Shown here piece by piece: positions 26,117-35,798 of a DNA stretch of 64,000 bases. The notes beneath the pieces were generated by a model, which did no database searches, was not told the DNA's origin, and was given only the letters and a program-made list of their open reading frames with translations. This stretch comes from Flavihumibacter profundi (GTDB lineage: Bacteria > Bacteroidota > Bacteroidia > Chitinophagales > Chitinophagaceae). The DNA is taken from the NCBI RefSeq assembly GCF_020076305.1, contig NZ_JAIQXE010000001.1, positions 372,001 to 436,000 on the forward strand, given 5' to 3'. Every line of letters starts with the position of its first letter. Position 1 is the first letter of the stretch. A program made the translations under genes and the position numbers.

Positions 26117-27921
26117 ATGTAAACAATTTTGCGTTGGTGAGCTGATTTTTGCTGCAGTTTCTTCATCTCCAGATCATGCTTTTCGATAGCTTTTCTGAAG
26201 TCTTTTTGCTGCTTTTCCAGTTGTTTATTCAGCATTTCGAGTTGGGCCTGCCGGAGTTGATAGGTTGCCTGGAGTTGTTCGGTAAGGACTGCTTTTTTTG
26301 TAATTGGCAATTTTTCCATTTGCTGAACTGCCTTAGATGCTTCCTGTTGAACCTTATTCCAGTCTATCCTGGCGAGGGCTTTTTCAAACTCTTGTTGGAT
26401 AGATTCTGATGATTTTCCTGTATTCTCGAGTTCTGCCTTTAATTTATCCCAGTTTACTTTTTCTAAAGATAATTGCGCCTGAAAGGCAACTTCCATGGCA
26501 TGTAAATTGTCCAATTTTACCTTTGAGCCCTCCAATCGCTTTAAAGTGTCTTCCAGATTATTAGCCAGGAAACTGCTTTTTGGAACGTATGGGAAATTAT
26601 TGAGTTGAATCGGAACTGGAATTTCATCCTGATCTTCCTCAAGGGAAAAGGCCCGTTCTTCAGTTTGCAGAGCAATCACGGGTTTTTGCGCCTCATATAT
26701 AGATTTTATTGCAATCCAGTTTGCTTCCTCCGCCGGGACTAGTAGGTCAACCGATTTAAAAGATGGCTTGATTTTATCCTTTATCCTTTTAGAGTTCGTT
26801 AATGGCTTTTGGGAGAAAACAGCCGCAAGCCTTTTTTTATTTCCCAATTGAACAGGTAAATAAAAAGGTTTATTCCCTTCAGGGCTGATTATTGGATGAA
26901 TCGGTGATTCCTGTAAATATCTCCTTATTTCCTGCCTGGGTTCCAGTAGCCCAAATGCGCAAAAAACAACTGCCAAACTGGTAAAAAGGGCAAATTTTAC
27001 ATGATTACCTGTATGGGAGATAGGAATATTCAGCATCCTTTGAATGCGATTGAGCAGCAAATTGCGACTTGATCCCCGGGCTGCTAATATTAATTGGGAA
27101 TGTTTATTTATCCTGTGCTTTTCCAGTTGTAATAAGGCATTGGCATAGCGTTGTGGTTGATAACTAAATTGTAAAACCCAGTCATCACAGGAATGTTCCC
27201 TTTCTTCCCGGATAGCTGCAATTAGGAAATGTGTAAATGGATTGAAATAGAAGAATACTTCTGATAAAACAATGAATATATTCCAGATATAATCATTTCT
27301 TTTTATATGTGCTAGTTCATGAATTAAAATTGCTTCCAACTGGTCAGGGGAAAGGTTACTTAATGCAGAAACCGGAAGAAGAATTGCTGGTTTTAACCAG
27401 CCCAATATTACGGGAGTATCAATTTTTTCAGATATCCAGATACTTATTGAGAAACTTATATTTAATTGTGCGGACATGTTATCCAGGAAAAGGCGCCAAT
27501 CAACCGGTACTTTCCTGAGACTACTAGTTTTCAATTGCCGGCTCACCAATAACAAATGTGAAAATCTGAATAAGCTGAAAGAAATCCAAATCAGGTAGAT
27601 AATTGCAATATAAGGTAAACAAATGCTGGTCCAAAGCCTCGTCTGAGCATATACTGCCTGTAATTTAATATTACTAAATGATGCCAATTGGTAACCATTC
27701 CCAAGAAGGCTATTCCACCGGAGGATCAGGGTAAATGCCGCCCAACTTACCCCGAACAAGAGAAAGAAAAGGGATAAATTATACCTAACTGCGGCAGACC
27801 TCTTTGGCAAGACCTTTTTCAAAAACAGGAAAAAAAACCACAATAATCCAAACTGCCATGTACTGTTCAGAATGGTCCAGCCCAGTGCTTCAAGGAAAGC
27901 AGCCTGGGGATGGTTCGGCAT
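26113..27921 (-). CDS. M56-family (BlaR1-like) membrane metallopeptidase
   Basis: 602 residues. The N-terminal 300 residues hold four or more membrane helices and the zinc protease motif HELAH near 198, followed by REEREHSCDDW near 240, as in BlaR1/MecR1. The extracytoplasmic C-terminal part has no penicillin-binding SxxK sensor domain. Instead it carries a linker and a long charged coiled coil (about 440-602) with two related segments VNWDKLKAEL and IDWNKVQQEA. The likely job is to sense an envelope signal and trigger cleavage of the BlaI-like repressor. It starts 1 base after the repressor gene, so the two are cotranscribed. Confidence 0.88.
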   Translation of the reverse strand: MPNHPQAAFLEALGWTILNSTWQFGLLWFFFLFLKKVLPKRSAAVRYNLSLFFLLFGVSWAAFTLILRWNSLLGNGYQLASFSNIKLQAVYAQTRLWTSICLPYIAIIYLIWISFSLFRFSHLLLVSRQLKTSSLRKVPVDWRLFLDNMSAQLNISFSISIWISEKIDTPVILGWLKPAILLPVSALSNLSPDQLEAILIHELAHIKRNDYIWNIFIVLSEVFFYFNPFTHFLIAAIREEREHSCDDWVLQFSYQPQRYANALLQLEKHRINKHSQLILAARGSSRNLLLNRIQRMLNIPISHTGNHVKFALFTSLAVVFCAFGLLEPRQEIRRYLQESPIHPIISPEGNKPFYLPVQLGNKKRLAAVFSQKPLTNSKRIKDKIKPSFKSVDLLVPAEEANWIAIKSIYEAQKPVIALQTEERAFSLEEDQDEIPVPIQLNNFPYVPKSSFLANNLEDTLKRLEGSKVKLDNLHAMEVAFQAQLSLEKVNWDKLKAELENTGKSSESIQQEFEKALARIDWNKVQQEASKAVQQMEKLPITKKAVLTEQLQATYQLRQAQLEMLNKQLEKQQKDFRKAIEKHDLEMKKLQQKSAHQRKIVYI

Positions 27922-27922
27922 A

Positions 27923-28306
27923 TTAGTGTTTTTTAAGGTTGTTTAATAAATCCTGGATTTCTTCAAGCTCGTGATCAGAGGCTTTATGATTGCCCAGGGC
28001 CTGTAATACAAGTTGGGTAGAAGATCCACCAAACAAACCATCAATCATTTTTCCAAGAAGGTGTTTTTGAGTTTTTTCACGGCTTACAGCTGCCTGGTAA
28101 ATGTGCGTCTTTACTGAATCATCGCGTTTTACCAACCCTTTTTCATTCATGATTTGCATCAGCTTTAACGTTGTTGTGTACCCAACATCTTTTGTTTGCG
28201 CTAATTCTTCATGAACTTCCCGAACGCTGGCCAGACCTTTATTCCAAAGCACCTGTAATATTTCAAGTTCACTCTCCGTGGGTTTAATATACTTGGTAGA
28301 AGCCAT
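27923..28306 (-). CDS. BlaI/MecI-family transcriptional repressor
   Basis: 127 residues with the winged-helix domain of BlaI/MecI/CopY (PTESELEILQVLWNKGLASVREV, then GYTTTLKLMQIMNEKGLV near 42-60) and a C-terminal dimerisation region. In the known systems the repressor is inactivated by the M56 protease, which here is the next gene. A candidate operator, the inverted repeat at 28328-28347, is 21 bases upstream, suggesting autoregulation. No beta-lactamase gene is adjacent, so targets beyond the operon are unknown. Confidence 0.92.
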   Translation of the reverse strand: MASTKYIKPTESELEILQVLWNKGLASVREVHEELAQTKDVGYTTTLKLMQIMNEKGLVKRDDSVKTHIYQAAVSREKTQKHLLGKMIDGLFGGSSTQLVLQALGNHKASDHELEEIQDLLNNLKKH

Positions 28307-28327
28307 GGCACTGTATTTAACTATGAA

Positions 28328-28347
28328 AATACGATTTGTTTCGTATT
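28328..28347. promoter_or_regulatory. Candidate operator of the BlaI-like repressor
   Basis: Inverted repeat AATACGA (28328-28334) - six bases - TCGTATT (28341-28347), perfect over 7 bp per arm, between the repressor start codon and the upstream region. BlaI-type operators are short dyads near the promoter; this sequence is not the classical TACA/TGTA form. Confidence 0.5.
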
Positions 28348-28412
28348 ATAGGGCAGGCAAATGTTAAAAAAAAATGAATAATATGCAGAAATTAAGGGGT
28401 GGCTATAAAAGC

Positions 28413-28444
28413 AAAAGCCCCCACGTAGACACGTCGGGACTTTT
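28413..28444 (-). terminator. Probable terminator of the pyrophosphatase gene
   Basis: AAAAG-CCC-ACGT and ACGT-GGG-CTTTT arms pair with two single mismatches around loop AGAC. It lies 40 bases beyond the hppA stop when read leftward. The T tail is short, so strength is uncertain. Confidence 0.55.
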
Positions 28445-28484
28445 GGTATTTGGATCTGATTAGTTTCTGTTACAAAAGTAAGGA

Positions 28485-30908
28485 CTAATTTTCATTCACT
28501 TTGATAGAAATTGAAATGTCATTCCCGGGAGAAAGGAATTTTTCATATTTCTTAACGGATTCAGTTGATAATTCTTTTCCATTAACTGCCAAAATTCCTT
28601 TCTTATAGTCCACTGAAAGTTTTCCATCAACCGAATAACCATCTCTTTTAAGTGCATCCACCAGGCCATTTAATTTTTGGTCATCAGAAGAGCCTTTTAT
28701 ATTAACTGTTGTACCAGATTGGCTGTCTGCATTAACCCGAACTTCCATGGTTTTTTGGATTTTCATTTCATGAGCCTTTCCGTCCCGCGTATGGTGAATA
28801 TCAGCCAGGGTAGGCGCAATAACCAATGATACAATGCTCATCAGTTTGATCAGGATATTCATAGACGGTCCGGAAGTATCTTTAAATGGATCACCAACAG
28901 TATCACCAGTAACTGAGGCTTTATGGGGCTCAGATTTTTTGTAATACATTTCGCCATTAATCATCACGCCTTTCTCGAATGATTTTTTAGCATTGTCCCA
29001 GGCACCTCCTGCATTGTTCTGAAACATTCCCATCAGCACACCACTTACAGTTGCGCCGGCAAGGAATCCACCCAATGCTTCTGGTCCAAAGATGAAACCA
29101 ATTATAATTGGGGAAGCAATAGTTATTGCTCCGGGTAGCATCATTTTTTTAATGGAAGCGTCTGTTGAAATCGCCACGCATTTATCATATTCAGGCTTAC
29201 CTGTACCTTCCATGATACCAGGAATAGTGCGGAACTGACGGCGCACTTCTTCTACCATGGCCATGGCGGCCTCACCAACTGCGCGTATGGCCAGCGATGA
29301 GAATATAAATGGAATCATACCACCTACAAATAAACAGGCAAGTACATCAGCCTTATAAATATCAATACCGCTTATTCCAGCCACTCCAACAAAGGCTGCA
29401 AAAAGTGCAAGGGCTGTAAGTGCTGCAGAAGCGATTGCGAAACCTTTACCAGTTGCAGCTGTTGTGTTACCTACTGCATCGAGGATATCCGTTTTTTCAC
29501 GAACTTCTTTAGGCAATTCACTCATTTCAGCAATTCCACCGGCATTATCTGCAATTGGACCAAATGCGTCAATGGCTAATTGCATGGCAGTTGTTGCCAT
29601 CATACCAGCAGCAGCAATTGCCACACCATAAAGGCCTGCGAAATGATACGAACCATAAATCCCTGCAGCCAGCACGAGGATAGGCAAAAAAGTTGATTCC
29701 ATTCCCATTGCCAGGCCACCAATAATATTGGTAGCATGTCCTGTTGCAGATTGCCGTATTATGCTGTTTACCGGGCGTTTCCCCATGGCGGTATAGTACT
29801 CCGTGATGATGCTCATCAGGATACCTACTGCCAGTCCAACAAGGATGGCATAAAATACATCTATACGGGTGAATTCAAATCCTCGCAGTGAAAGGGTTGT
29901 GTCTGGTAAAATATATTGTACCAGGAAGAAAGATGCAATGGCCGATAAAACCACTGATCCCCAGTTACCCATATTTAAAGCTTTTTGTACTGCCTCTGTA
30001 CTGATTCCTGCAGATTCGGAGATCCTGACAAACCAGGTGCCTACTATAGAGAAAAGGATACCTACGCCAGCAATCAGCATAGGTAATAAAATAGGGGAGA
30101 ACCCATTATAATTATCAGTTGCGATGGTTTCCTGACCGAGTACCATGGTAGCCAGTACAGTTGCGACATAAGAACCGAATAAATCTGCTCCCATTCCCGC
30201 TACATCACCAACATTATCGCCAACGTTATCAGCAATTGTAGCCGGGTTACGCGGATCATCCTCGGGGATTCCTGCTTCCACCTTACCAACCAGGTCGGCA
30301 CCCACGTCGGCCGCTTTTGTATAAATACCACCGCCTACACGGGCGAAAAGGGCAATGGATTCTGCTCCCAGTGAAAAGCCTGTTAATACCTCAATAGCCT
30401 TAGCTACCAATGCATCATTAGCCGCTAAGCCTGGTGCAAATGAAGTAACAAGGACAATGAATAAACTGCCAAGGCCTAAAACAGCTAATCCAGCCACACC
30501 CAGGCCCATTACAGAACCACCGGTGAAGGAAACCAGGAGCGCTTTGGATAAACTGGTGCGGGCAGCATGGGCTGTACGTACGTTTGCTTTGGTGGCAATA
30601 CGCATACCTATATATCCAGCTAATGCGCTGAATACAGCACCAATTACGAATGCAATAGCAATACTCCAGTGGGAATGTTCATTCCTGCTTGCCATATATC
30701 CTAAAAGGATACCAACAATAACAACAAAATAACCCAGAATTTTCCACTCCGCTTTCAGGAAAGCCATGGCACCTTCTGCGATGTATTGACTGATTTCTTT
30801 CATCCGGTCTGTACCGGCATCTTGTTTGGAAACCCAGGCAAATTTAATAAAGGTGTACAGCAAGCCGATAACACCAAACGCCGGGACCAGGTAAAACAAT
30901 TTGTCCAT
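28485..30908 (-). CDS. hppA: Membrane ion-pumping pyrophosphatase with C-terminal extension
   Basis: 807 residues. The substrate region carries [11 protein letters not shown] and [19 protein letters not shown] (about 205-235). Near residue 480 the segment [10 protein letters not shown] has Ala and Gly at the positions that distinguish potassium-dependent enzymes (Lys and Thr in independent ones), so a potassium-dependent type is likely. These proteins couple PPi hydrolysis to export of protons and/or sodium. The canonical membrane part ends at about residue 700 ([20 protein letters not shown]). The last 107 residues form an extra soluble domain with a [23 protein letters not shown] segment, of unrecognised family. 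The gene has its own promoter box at 30944-30951. Confidence 0.95.
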   Translation of the reverse strand: MDKLFYLVPAFGVIGLLYTFIKFAWVSKQDAGTDRMKEISQYIAEGAMAFLKAEWKILGYFVVIVGILLGYMASRNEHSHWSIAIAFVIGAVFSALAGYIGMRIATKANVRTAHAARTSLSKALLVSFTGGSVMGLGVAGLAVLGLGSLFIVLVTSFAPGLAANDALVAKAIEVLTGFSLGAESIALFARVGGGIYTKAADVGADLVGKVEAGIPEDDPRNPATIADNVGDNVGDVAGMGADLFGSYVATVLATMVLGQETIATDNYNGFSPILLPMLIAGVGILFSIVGTWFVRISESAGISTEAVQKALNMGNWGSVVLSAIASFFLVQYILPDTTLSLRGFEFTRIDVFYAILVGLAVGILMSIITEYYTAMGKRPVNSIIRQSATGHATNIIGGLAMGMESTFLPILVLAAGIYGSYHFAGLYGVAIAAAGMMATTAMQLAIDAFGPIADNAGGIAEMSELPKEVREKTDILDAVGNTTAATGKGFAIASAALTALALFAAFVGVAGISGIDIYKADVLACLFVGGMIPFIFSSLAIRAVGEAAMAMVEEVRRQFRTIPGIMEGTGKPEYDKCVAISTDASIKKMMLPGAITIASPIIIGFIFGPEALGGFLAGATVSGVLMGMFQNNAGGAWDNAKKSFEKGVMINGEMYYKKSEPHKASVTGDTVGDPFKDTSGPSMNILIKLMSIVSLVIAPTLADIHHTRDGKAHEMKIQKTMEVRVNADSQSGTTVNIKGSSDDQKLNGLVDALKRDGYSVDGKLSVDYKKGILAVNGKELSTESVKKYEKFLSPGNDISISIKVNEN

Positions 30909-30943
30909 AATGAAATGCTTGTTAACAAAATTTTTAGAGTGGG

Positions 30944-30951
30944 CAAAAATA
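30944..30951 (-). promoter_or_regulatory. Candidate -7 promoter box of hppA
   Basis: Read leftward the bases are TATTTTTG, an exact TAnnTTTG match 35 bases before the ATG. It lies just after the terminator of the upstream AsmA-like gene. Confidence 0.5.
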
Positions 30952-30963
30952 GGGTAGAAAAGC

Positions 30964-31003
30964 CATAAAAGCCACCTGTAATTGTCTACAGGTGGCTTTT
31001 ATG
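30964..31003 (-). terminator. Terminator of the AsmA-like gene
   Basis: A perfect 17-bp stem: 30964-30980 pairs with 30987-31003 around ATTGTC. It lies 18 bases beyond the stop codon at 31022 and separates the gene from hppA. Confidence 0.85.
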
Positions 31004-31021
31004 CTTAACCTTTTCGATGGA

Positions 31022-34000
31022 TTATTGATTTTTCAGGGTACTGTCGGCTGGATTTTTCTTTTTTCGAAGGATATTGTTAAGTAATCCTTTGGCAGCTTCT
31101 TCGGCTTTTTTAGGGGTTGAAAGGCCGTTTACTCCTGTCCGGGAACTGTCTTTTTTACCGGAAATCTGTTCCTTTATAAGTTGTTCTGCATCTATCAGGG
31201 CTTGTTTTTTTACCATTTCAAGGGAATCACTGGCTGCTTTGCGGGTTTCAGCGACCAGGCTGTCGGCTTTTACTTTTTGCTCCGCTGCAAGGTTTTTCAC
31301 TTTTTGTTCCATTTCATTAGCAAGGCTGGCAGAAGCTTGTTGTAAATTATAAGTGATGGTTGGTTTTGAAATACTCCCACCCATATTTACTTTAAGGCTA
31401 ATAGTTTCCCCGAGTTGAACCGGTATTCCTTTTTTTGTAAGGTCAGCAGCAAGTGAATTAACCAGCTGGTTGACCTGGTTACCCAGTTTTGCCCGCGGTA
31501 TTTTAAGGTTAATTACATAGTCCAGGGATTGGTCAAAACCATGCATTCCCCCGATCTCCATATCAATATCATCAACTTTTAGTTTAAACGGTTTCACCAA
31601 TACTTTACCATTTACAAATTCAATGTATTGCTTTACATCTTTCACACTTATCTGTTTCAACTCTGGAATATTTAGTTTTACTGCCAATTCTTCCAGGGGT
31701 TTGAACTTACTAAGAAATCCTTCCACCAACAGTAACATCCCCTTGCCTTCCAGGGAGGAAAGGTCGGGTATCATAGATTCTCCCAACCTGCCATTTAGCT
31801 GTAAGGTAGAATTCAGCTTTCCCGCTATAAATTCCCCAACAGGCATCAGGTATTTTACTGTATTATAGGCTTTGAATGTTTGCTCTACATCAAGGTTCCT
31901 AAGGTCGTAATTCAGGCTGATGGCGGGTTTTGTTTTACTAACCTTAGTTGAATAAGACCCATTTAATAATATTGATCCGCCCAGAGCCTGCATAGTAAGG
32001 TTCTGGAGGGTAACCGTTTCATTATTAATATTCAGGGCACCCTCTACATTTTCATAATTTACATTATCATAAGTTACGAGGTCGGCAACACCATTTAGGT
32101 TAAAGTGGATATTAGCCGGAACTGCAAATGGCAGGGACTTTGAAGTGTCGGCTGTTTTCGGGGTTTCGGTTGTGCCCATCCATTTATTCAGGTTTATTTT
32201 ATCTGATTTAACCTGGAGCGATCCGGTAAGCGGTTCGTCTTTTAGCACATACCCGATTGCGTTAGTAATCTTTCCGGTTGCAGAAAAAAGCGTTTGCTGG
32301 AAGCTCCCATCTGCTGCGGTAATATTGATTTCTTTTGGGTTAAAATCAAGGGTGGCTGATTTTAATTGAAAGCCTTGCGGGTAGGATTTGGTTATATAGT
32401 TTAGGTCAGCAATATTTAGCTTGCCTGATGTTTGCACTGATTCGTATTTTTTCTGGTCAACCATTGATTTTTTTCCCTTGATGTGCAGGTCTGCATTGAT
32501 GTGACCGTTTATGCTTGTGCCAGGCTCAAAGCTGTACCATTGTTTAATCCTGTCGAGTCCTAAACTTCCGTTTACTGATCCGTCAAAATTTGGATCAGTG
32601 GCAGGGTGGGTAAGCAGCAGGTTAAAGTCAATTTTATCTGTTCCGAATTCTGTATGGCCATTAGTAATATTGATCTGTGTATTGTCTGCCAGCCCGTCTG
32701 GATTGGAAAATTGAATGGTGGCATTTGTATTATGTATCGGCTGTGGGAATTCTTCAGATGCATAAGAAAGGTTCAATACCTGTAAAAGTCCATTTGCCTG
32801 GAACAGCCCCGGCTTTTGTTGTAGCACTGCAACAAGGTTGCCCCTCGCCTGTAGGTCTGCATTTATTTGCCCGCTTAATTTTGTTCCTTCCGCCAATTTG
32901 ATGAACTGCCCGACTGTACCCAGATCCAGTTTGCCTTTTACAGTTACATCAATATACCGTATCGTTTCAGGGTTTTTATATAGGATGCTCAGGTTAAAAG
33001 GTTCAGTTCCGAATTTAAGGCTGGCTTTATGAAGATCGATTACAGTATTATCCGGTTGTCCGTCTGCGTTAGATATTTTAAGGTCTAAGTTGATATTTTG
33101 CACTGGTTGCGGGAGGTCAGGATATTTAAAGTACCCATCGTTTATTGTAAGGTTTACAACATAAGCGGGCAGTTGCCGCGGGGAATAATTGCCTTTCACA
33201 AAACCATTGAAAGCTGCACTTCCTTTTGTAGCTAAAGATTTGAATTCGTTCTGGTAAACTGCCGGTACCAGCGAAAGTATATTCCTGAATTCATTGGAAG
33301 GCGTGTTAAACTGTATATCCATTCCATAAGTAGAATCATTCACCAACCGGATAAAACCACCTGCATTTATTTCTATATCATTTAAACGGGCAGTTGCTTT
33401 ATTGAAAGTGTATTTGCTTTCCCGGGTGTTTATATCGATAATAGCAGCCAGGTCAATATTGGTATTCAATAAATAGGGTAAGCCATTGTATTTAAATGTA
33501 CATCCCTTGCTGGTAGTACTGGTTGATAAGCTGAATTGTCCAGCACTGAAATTCCCGCTTCCTTCATGATTAAGTTGATTAACCCTGAGGTGCATATTGG
33601 ATTCATCATCATCATAGGCCAGGAAAGCATCATTGATGGAATATTTATCAAGTTTTACCTTAAATCCGGAACTTTTCCCGGCATCCGTACTGTCATCAAT
33701 ACCAGGCTTTACAATATCCCAGTTTGGTTTGCCGGATTTATCAATTATTGCGTGGATGCGGGGAGAATTGAAGGTAACTGCTGATACCTCAATCGGGCCT
33801 TTCCCAAATAGACTGAATAAATTTATGGCCAAATCAATGCGGTCGGCAGATAGCAGTGTGTCACCTTTGAATTGGTCTGCCCCAACAATGGATAGCTGGT
33901 CAATTGTGAAGGAAACCCTGGGGAAATGCCTGAAAAAGGATAGGGATGCATCCCGGAATCCTGCTTTGGCATTTACGTGGCGGTTGAGTTCCTCTTTGGC

Positions 34001-34102
34001 CATGGATTTCAACTGATCACTGAAAATGAATGGGATGGCTATTGCAAAAACACCTAAAATAGCCAGTAAAAGGCCTATTGTAACAACGATTTTTTTCTTC
34101 AT
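31022..34102 (-). CDS. AsmA-family protein
   Basis: 1026 residues with one N-terminal membrane helix (MKKKIVVTIGLLLAILGVFA) and then the AsmA N-terminal signature (RDASLSFFRHFPRVSFTIDQLSI, about 50-72). The long middle is a repetitive beta-rich region, with recurring NPDG and LNLDLK-like strands. An AsmA C-terminal domain spans about 720-930. The end is a charged coiled coil (about 930-1026) rich in Lys, Glu and Ala. AsmA-like proteins are thought to bridge the periplasm and move phospholipids between membranes. The ORF begins 102 bases after the redoxin stop, so it may be part of the mltG-yihY-redoxin run. Confidence 0.88.
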   Translation of the reverse strand: MKKKIVVTIGLLLAILGVFAIAIPFIFSDQLKSMAKEELNRHVNAKAGFRDASLSFFRHFPRVSFTIDQLSIVGADQFKGDTLLSADRIDLAINLFSLFGKGPIEVSAVTFNSPRIHAIIDKSGKPNWDIVKPGIDDSTDAGKSSGFKVKLDKYSINDAFLAYDDDESNMHLRVNQLNHEGSGNFSAGQFSLSTSTTSKGCTFKYNGLPYLLNTNIDLAAIIDINTRESKYTFNKATARLNDIEINAGGFIRLVNDSTYGMDIQFNTPSNEFRNILSLVPAVYQNEFKSLATKGSAAFNGFVKGNYSPRQLPAYVVNLTINDGYFKYPDLPQPVQNINLDLKISNADGQPDNTVIDLHKASLKFGTEPFNLSILYKNPETIRYIDVTVKGKLDLGTVGQFIKLAEGTKLSGQINADLQARGNLVAVLQQKPGLFQANGLLQVLNLSYASEEFPQPIHNTNATIQFSNPDGLADNTQINITNGHTEFGTDKIDFNLLLTHPATDPNFDGSVNGSLGLDRIKQWYSFEPGTSINGHINADLHIKGKKSMVDQKKYESVQTSGKLNIADLNYITKSYPQGFQLKSATLDFNPKEINITAADGSFQQTLFSATGKITNAIGYVLKDEPLTGSLQVKSDKINLNKWMGTTETPKTADTSKSLPFAVPANIHFNLNGVADLVTYDNVNYENVEGALNINNETVTLQNLTMQALGGSILLNGSYSTKVSKTKPAISLNYDLRNLDVEQTFKAYNTVKYLMPVGEFIAGKLNSTLQLNGRLGESMIPDLSSLEGKGMLLLVEGFLSKFKPLEELAVKLNIPELKQISVKDVKQYIEFVNGKVLVKPFKLKVDDIDMEIGGMHGFDQSLDYVINLKIPRAKLGNQVNQLVNSLAADLTKKGIPVQLGETISLKVNMGGSISKPTITYNLQQASASLANEMEQKVKNLAAEQKVKADSLVAETRKAASDSLEMVKKQALIDAEQLIKEQISGKKDSSRTGVNGLSTPKKAEEAAKGLLNNILRKKKNPADSTLKNQ

Positions 34103-34204
34103 CAGATACTGGATTTTTATAACTCCTGAAATACAATGCCATTTTACGGTATGGGCTGGGAATAGAAACGTAAAACCTTTGGTACTGTTGCTTAAACTGC
34201 TGGT

Positions 34205-34807
34205 TTATCCTTTTCTTTTGATGGCGCAGCCTATGATCCTGCTTTCCTTTACTGTAATTTCCTTTCCTGCCAGCATTTCATTAATGGCTTCCTTTAAGTG
34301 TTGCCGTTTAATTTTTGTTTCGTCAGCCGGATTATCATCAATCGCACCATGGTAAACTAAAATACTTTTCCCATCAAACAGGAAGCATTCCGGGGCGCGT
34401 GTTGCGCCGAATGCATCAGCCAATTCACTATCACTATCCATTGCATAAGGCCATTTGTAAGATTGTGCAACAGCATATTTTTGCATTGCAGCATAAGAAT
34501 CTTCACTATGCCGGTAACCTTCATTTGCGTTCAGGACAACTATGCCAATGCTTTTCTGTTGTGCATATTGTGCAATATCACTTGTCCTTGCCTGGTTTTT
34601 CAAGACATAGGGACAAGTATTTGCATTAAAAATAACCAGCAGTCCATTACTTGTTTTTACATCTTGTAATGACATCAGTTTTCCTGAAACATCTTTCATT
34701 TTTATACCACCCTTTGGCAATGCGGATCCGATTGGTAAGGGATTGACCTGCATCCAGAAACTCAGGCTGTAGCTGGTTGTTAGTAATAGGGCTAATATTA
34801 GTTTCAT
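34205..34807 (-). CDS. Exported redoxin (peroxiredoxin-like) with a single N-terminal Cys
   Basis: 200 residues with a signal peptide. The thioredoxin-fold core has VIFNANTCPYVLKNQ near residue 62, where related proteins usually read CNxCPYV; the first Cys of the pair is replaced by Ala. A second Cys is in the C-terminal IIGCAIK segment typical of this PRX-like1 subfamily. It may work as a one-Cys peroxidase or use the distant C-terminal Cys as partner. It lies 18 bases after the YihY gene. Confidence 0.78.
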   Translation of the reverse strand: MKLILALLLTTSYSLSFWMQVNPLPIGSALPKGGIKMKDVSGKLMSLQDVKTSNGLLVIFNANTCPYVLKNQARTSDIAQYAQQKSIGIVVLNANEGYRHSEDSYAAMQKYAVAQSYKWPYAMDSDSELADAFGATRAPECFLFDGKSILVYHGAIDDNPADETKIKRQHLKEAINEMLAGKEITVKESRIIGCAIKRKG

Positions 34808-34825
34808 GTATTGAATTTCGATGAT

Positions 34826-35797
34826 TTAATTAGATATAGCCGACCCTAAACTTTCTTTCCTTGCACGTTCAGCAGCCATCATCTTAAGCGAATGTATACT
34901 TACATTGAGTTCATATCCAATCAGTAACACCAGTGAACTAAAATAAATCAGCAGCATTAATATCAGAATTGTTCCAATTGATCCATATACTTTATTGAAA
35001 TTATTGAACCTGTTTACCCAGGCTGAAAAAATCAGAACGGTCAAAATAATTAAACCTGTAGCCAAAATTGTACCCGGGGATGATAATTGCCACCGCTCAT
35101 GGATCGCAGGTACATATTTATAAATAATAGCAATACTGTAGTAAACAAGGGCAACAATAAATAACCATCGCAGGTTTTTGACCATCCAGTTAACGATTGG
35201 TGTATTGATATGTAATTTATCAAGTGCCCAGTTCAGTGCCGATCCCTGTGCCAGCATCAAAATGATTGCACTAAGGATCAGTAATATTAATACAGTTGTT
35301 ATCCTTACTGCAAGCCACCTGCTTTGTAAAAAATTCCTGTCGGTTGAAAACATCAGCGATTTATTAAAAGTCCTCATTATACCCAGAACAGCATTTGAAG
35401 CGTAATATATTGCAGCAAGGAATCCAAAGGAAAGTAATCCCGACCTTGGTGTTTCAATAAAGTCTTCCAGGAATTTTTTTACTAATAAATAAGTATTCAG
35501 GTTTGGTGTTACATCCCGGGTTAACAGTAAAAGCTCAGAAGTGATTTGCCTCGAAAATGGCATATAGGGGATTAGGGTACATAAGAAAATCGTTGAGGCC
35601 GGAATCGCCATCAGCAGGTTGAATGAAATAGCCGCGGCACGATCATTCAGGCCAACTTTGCGGACCTGTGAGATAAAAAACATCACAACGTCATATATTG
35701 GTAGTCCTTCGAAACCAGGCAGAATTATTTTCTTGCTTTTACTGATTACAAATCGAACGGGTAAAGTATTTAATATAATACGTTCAAGTTTGATCAT
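34826..35797 (-). CDS. YihY/BrkB-family membrane protein
   Basis: 323 residues with six predicted hydrophobic segments. Typical family stretches are GLNDRAAAISFNLLMAIPAS (about 52), GFLAAIYYASNAVLGIMRTFNKS (about 125), and LLIYFSSLVLLIGYELN near the end. The older name ribonuclease BN for this family is wrong for most members; the function is unknown, possibly transport. It begins 1 base after mltG ends and is clearly cotranscribed with it. Confidence 0.9.
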   Translation of the reverse strand: MIKLERIILNTLPVRFVISKSKKIILPGFEGLPIYDVVMFFISQVRKVGLNDRAAAISFNLLMAIPASTIFLCTLIPYMPFSRQITSELLLLTRDVTPNLNTYLLVKKFLEDFIETPRSGLLSFGFLAAIYYASNAVLGIMRTFNKSLMFSTDRNFLQSRWLAVRITTVLILLILSAIILMLAQGSALNWALDKLHINTPIVNWMVKNLRWLFIVALVYYSIAIIYKYVPAIHERWQLSSPGTILATGLIILTVLIFSAWVNRFNNFNKVYGSIGTILILMLLIYFSSLVLLIGYELNVSIHSLKMMAAERARKESLGSAISN

Positions 35798-35798
35798 G

